The position numbers and the translations under genes were made by a program. Of a DNA stretch of 17,013 bases, positions 15,600 to 17,013 are shown piece by piece. The DNA lies in the NCBI GenBank assembly GCA_964568885.1, contig CAZMSF010000022.1, forward strand, positions 1 through 17,013, in the 5' to 3' direction. The stretch comes from JAUSNA01 sp964568885. GTDB lineage: Bacteria; Patescibacteriota; Microgenomatia; Levybacterales; GWA1-39-11. Every line of letters starts with the position of its first letter. Within the stretch, counting starts at the first letter, position 1. Under the pieces are notes generated by a model. That model was not told where the DNA came from. It did not search any database and saw nothing but the letters and a program-made list of their open reading frames with translations.

Positions 15600-16088
15600 T
15601 TAATTTCCTTTTCCGACTTTCACTTGAGCAGGTCGTATCAGTCTACCGTTGACTTTAAAACCCGGTCTTACCTCTTCTGTTACCTTGTCTTTTTCACCCT
15701 CAACCACTTCTACGCATTCCATTTCTCCCGCATTATATTGTGCATCATTTGTATCTATTTTTTCAATACCATTTTCCTTTAAAACTTCAATAATCCTGCC
15801 AATCGTAAGCTTTATACTCTCATCTGTAGTGTATTTACCTGCCAAAAAAAGAGTATCAAATGCAGGAAGCAATGCTTCGATAAGTTGTTTGTTTGCAAAC
15901 TTGATTGCTTCTATCCGCTCTTCACTGCTCCGTCTTTCCAAGTTGCGGTAGTCGGCAACAGCTCTTTTGAGCTGTTCTTCAAGTTCTGTTATTCTGTTTT
16001 CAAGTTGCCCGTTCGAATCTTTCGTATCTTTAACCAGTTCTTCCTTCTCCTCTGCATCCTCTTTCTTCTGGTGTTGTTTCTTATCCAT
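15600..16088 (-). CDS. grpE: GrpE nucleotide-exchange factor
   Basis: 162 aa. A charged N-terminus (1-27) leads into the long dimerising coiled coil (about 28-65, ELEEQLKRAVADYRNLERR), a short four-helix-bundle segment (about 66-108, with LLPAFDTLFLA) and the beta-wing domain (about 120-158, with VRPGFKVNGRLIRPAQVKV). All parts needed to release ADP from DnaK are present. It lies 7 nt after hrcA and 21 nt before dnaK, in the standard hrcA-grpE-dnaK order, and is transcribed from the CIRCE-controlled promoter. The region before the ATG is A-rich without a clear Shine-Dalgarno site. Confidence 0.96.
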   Translation of the reverse strand: MDKKQHQKKEDAEEKEELVKDTKDSNGQLENRITELEEQLKRAVADYRNLERRSSEERIEAIKFANKQLIEALLPAFDTLFLAGKYTTDESIKLTIGRIIEVLKENGIEKIDTNDAQYNAGEMECVEVVEGEKDKVTEEVRPGFKVNGRLIRPAQVKVGKGN

Positions 16089-16095
16089 TTTTTGC

Positions 16096-16818
16096 TTACC
16101 AATTTGCTACGTCTTCTATTAATGTACCGTAATATCTTACTAAAGGAACGATGTTTTCATACCGGAGCCTGGCAGGTCCCACAACCCCTATCATTCCATC
16201 ATGATTTCCGCGGGTATGAAACTTTGAAAACACAAAGCTGTACGGCTTGAGAAGCTCCATCTCCATATCATCTCCTAAAATAACTGCAAATTTCTCTGTT
16301 ATCATTCCAAAAACGGAATCAAAATTACTTTGATTATCCAGAATACTTAACAAATTCTTAGTGACGTCAATGTCATAAAATTCCGGCATGTCAAAAATAT
16401 GAGAATATCCCGAACAGAAAAATGCACCGTCATCATTTTTTGCAACAGCAAGTGTTCCGGTTTTTTCAGCTAAACGTTGTGTTGCGGTCCGCATAAAATC
16501 CGTCTCCTTTTCGCGCATATCCCAAATTTTCTCTTTTGCCTCAACCTCTTCGGCAACCGACAATTCCTTTTCTTTCATTAATTCATTCACATAAAGTTTG
16601 AGTGCTTTTGCTGTCGGAATGCGGCCTGCAGATGTGTGAGGTTTGGCCAGATACCCTTTTTTTACCATAGCTGCCATTTCGTTTCTTATGGTTGCAGGAG
16701 ACACCCCAACATCGTATTTTTTCTCCAGGGTTTCAGAACCTACCGGGTTTGCAGAATCGATATATTCTTTAACGATTTGCTTTAATATTTCAATCTGTCT
16801 TTGAGTTAAATCGTACAT
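16096..16818 (-). CDS. hrcA: Heat-inducible transcription repressor HrcA (short form)
   Basis: 240 aa against about 340 in Firmicutes. The N-terminal winged helix (1-75) is complete: LTQRQIEILKQIVKEYI, the recognition-helix region SPATIRNEMA (40-49) and wing HTSAGRIPT (61-69). A helical stretch (75-120) and a reduced GAF-like domain follow, with the conserved end GVVGPARLRYENIVPLVRYY (211-230). The roughly 100 missing residues fall in the GAF-like/inserted dimerisation part; no break in the frame is visible, so this looks like a lineage-specific small form. HrcA binds CIRCE elements and is kept active by GroEL in well-studied bacteria; groEL is not in the window. It is first in its operon and has a CIRCE-like site in its own promoter, implying autorepression. 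Confidence 0.95.
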   Translation of the reverse strand: MYDLTQRQIEILKQIVKEYIDSANPVGSETLEKKYDVGVSPATIRNEMAAMVKKGYLAKPHTSAGRIPTAKALKLYVNELMKEKELSVAEEVEAKEKIWDMREKETDFMRTATQRLAEKTGTLAVAKNDDGAFFCSGYSHIFDMPEFYDIDVTKNLLSILDNQSNFDSVFGMITEKFAVILGDDMEMELLKPYSFVFSKFHTRGNHDGMIGVVGPARLRYENIVPLVRYYGTLIEDVANW

Positions 16819-16869
16819 AATAATAAAAATGAATCCAATCTCATATACCCTTTGGTGGAATATGCGAGA

Positions 16870-16896
16870 TTAGCAATAATATATCATGAGTGCTAA
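16870..16896 (-). promoter_or_regulatory. CIRCE operator (HrcA binding site), one half degenerate
   Basis: Reading the plus strand, TTAGCAATA, 9 nt, GAGTGCTAA: the second half is 9 of 9 to the CIRCE consensus (TTAGCACTC-N9-GAGTGCTAA), the first half 6 of 9, and the spacer is exactly 9. It overlaps the -10 box and spacer of the hrcA promoter, the correct place for repression. Confidence 0.88.
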
Positions 16897-16906
16897 AACA
16901 TGTCAA
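16878..16906 (-). promoter_or_regulatory. Sigma70-type promoter of hrcA-grpE-dnaK
   Basis: On the minus strand TTGACA (16901-16906, perfect), exactly 17 nt, and TATATT (16878-16883, 5 of 6). The start point would be near 16871, giving a leader of about 50 nt. The CIRCE operator covers the -10 box and much of the spacer. Confidence 0.85.
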
Positions 16907-16910
16907 GTTT

Positions 16911-16940
16911 TTGTTGTGAGTCAGGTCTATTTCTGATAAT
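16911..16940 (+). promoter_or_regulatory. Possible promoter of the right-edge gene
   Basis: TTGTTG (16911-16916), 18 nt, GATAAT (16935-16940, 5 of 6), ending 8 nt before the ATG at 16949. It is back-to-back with the hrcA promoter: the two -35 boxes are 4 nt apart. Confidence 0.35.
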
Positions 16941-16948
16941 CTGGTTGC

Positions 16949-17013
16949 ATGAAGTCGCGGAAAAAATTCATTCCCCACTTACTTATTGCTCTTCTGGCGC
17001 TTTTTGGGGAAAT
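16949..17013 (+). CDS. Start of an exported or membrane protein (partial, runs off the window)
   Basis: Twenty-one codons plus two bases are visible: MKSRKKF followed by IPHLLIALLALFGE. A basic N-region followed by a hydrophobic stretch is typical of a signal peptide or first membrane helix. It diverges from hrcA with a plausible promoter close upstream. The product cannot be named, and a chance open frame is possible because so little is seen. Confidence 0.45.
   Translation, partial: MKSRKKFIPHLLIALLALFGE

Noticed and set aside
1..17013. CRISPR arrays, tRNA or rRNA genes, insertion sequences
   Set aside because: No regularly spaced repeats, cloverleaf-like segments, rRNA-like sequence, transposase or terminal inverted repeats were seen.

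Overview
The window looks like a scaffold from an uncultivated, AT-rich bacterium of the Candidate Phyla Radiation (Patescibacteria), probably Microgenomates-like. This is inferred from gene content and style: a short HrcA, a two-TM TrbC/VirB2-type pilin next to a VirB6/TrbL-like membrane protein, Pro/Thr/Gln-rich linkers in several proteins, very few Shine-Dalgarno sites and tight gene packing. UGA is used as a stop (for example at 7217-7219), so the UGA=Gly code of Gracilibacteria/Absconditabacteria is not in use. No sequence search could be run, so the placement is tentative.

Layout, left to right. (1) 1-1360, minus strand: a multi-TM membrane protein resembling bacterial sensor input modules, a 94-aa companion, and downstream a coding remnant of what looks like a sensor kinase N-terminus, broken by two in-frame stops. 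(2) 1423-3238, plus strand: a soluble DUF2156/LPG-synthase C-terminal protein overlapping a DMT/EamA transporter by 8 nt, possibly a two-gene analogue of MprF. (3) 3235-3642, minus: a pyruvoyl-dependent SpeD/AdoMetDC-family decarboxylase. (4) 3699-4723, minus: a DnaJ/CbpA-type J protein without zinc fingers. (5) 4884-13468, minus: a probable transcription unit of VirB2-like pilin, VirB6-like protein, an unusual Hsp100 (Clp) ATPase, a membrane-anchored Cys-containing protein and an M4 thermolysin-family metallopeptidase. (6) 13668-16818, minus: the hrcA-grpE-dnaK heat-shock operon with a canonical promoter and a CIRCE operator. (7) 16949-17013, plus: the first codons of a divergent gene with a signal-peptide-like start.

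The two 100-N runs (3852-3951 and 12196-12295) are each flanked by an identical 55-nt copy on both sides. This is the signature of two contigs sharing a k=55 overlap that were scaffolded rather than merged. Collapsing each (deleting 155 nt) restores one uninterrupted reading frame for dnaJ (289 aa) and for the VirB6-like protein (743 aa).

How the genes may work together: HrcA represses its own operon through CIRCE, and DnaK, GrpE, DnaJ and the Hsp100 would form a folding/disaggregation network. The pilin/VirB6/Hsp100/anchored protein/M4 peptidase run is the most unusual part. It joins cell-envelope (type IV secretion-like) parts, an AAA+ motor whose ClpP-docking loop is replaced by a low-complexity insert, and an exported protease, all placed between chaperone genes. 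A second window-wide signal is that several genes have a -10-like hexamer only 5-10 nt before the ATG, which suggests leaderless transcripts.
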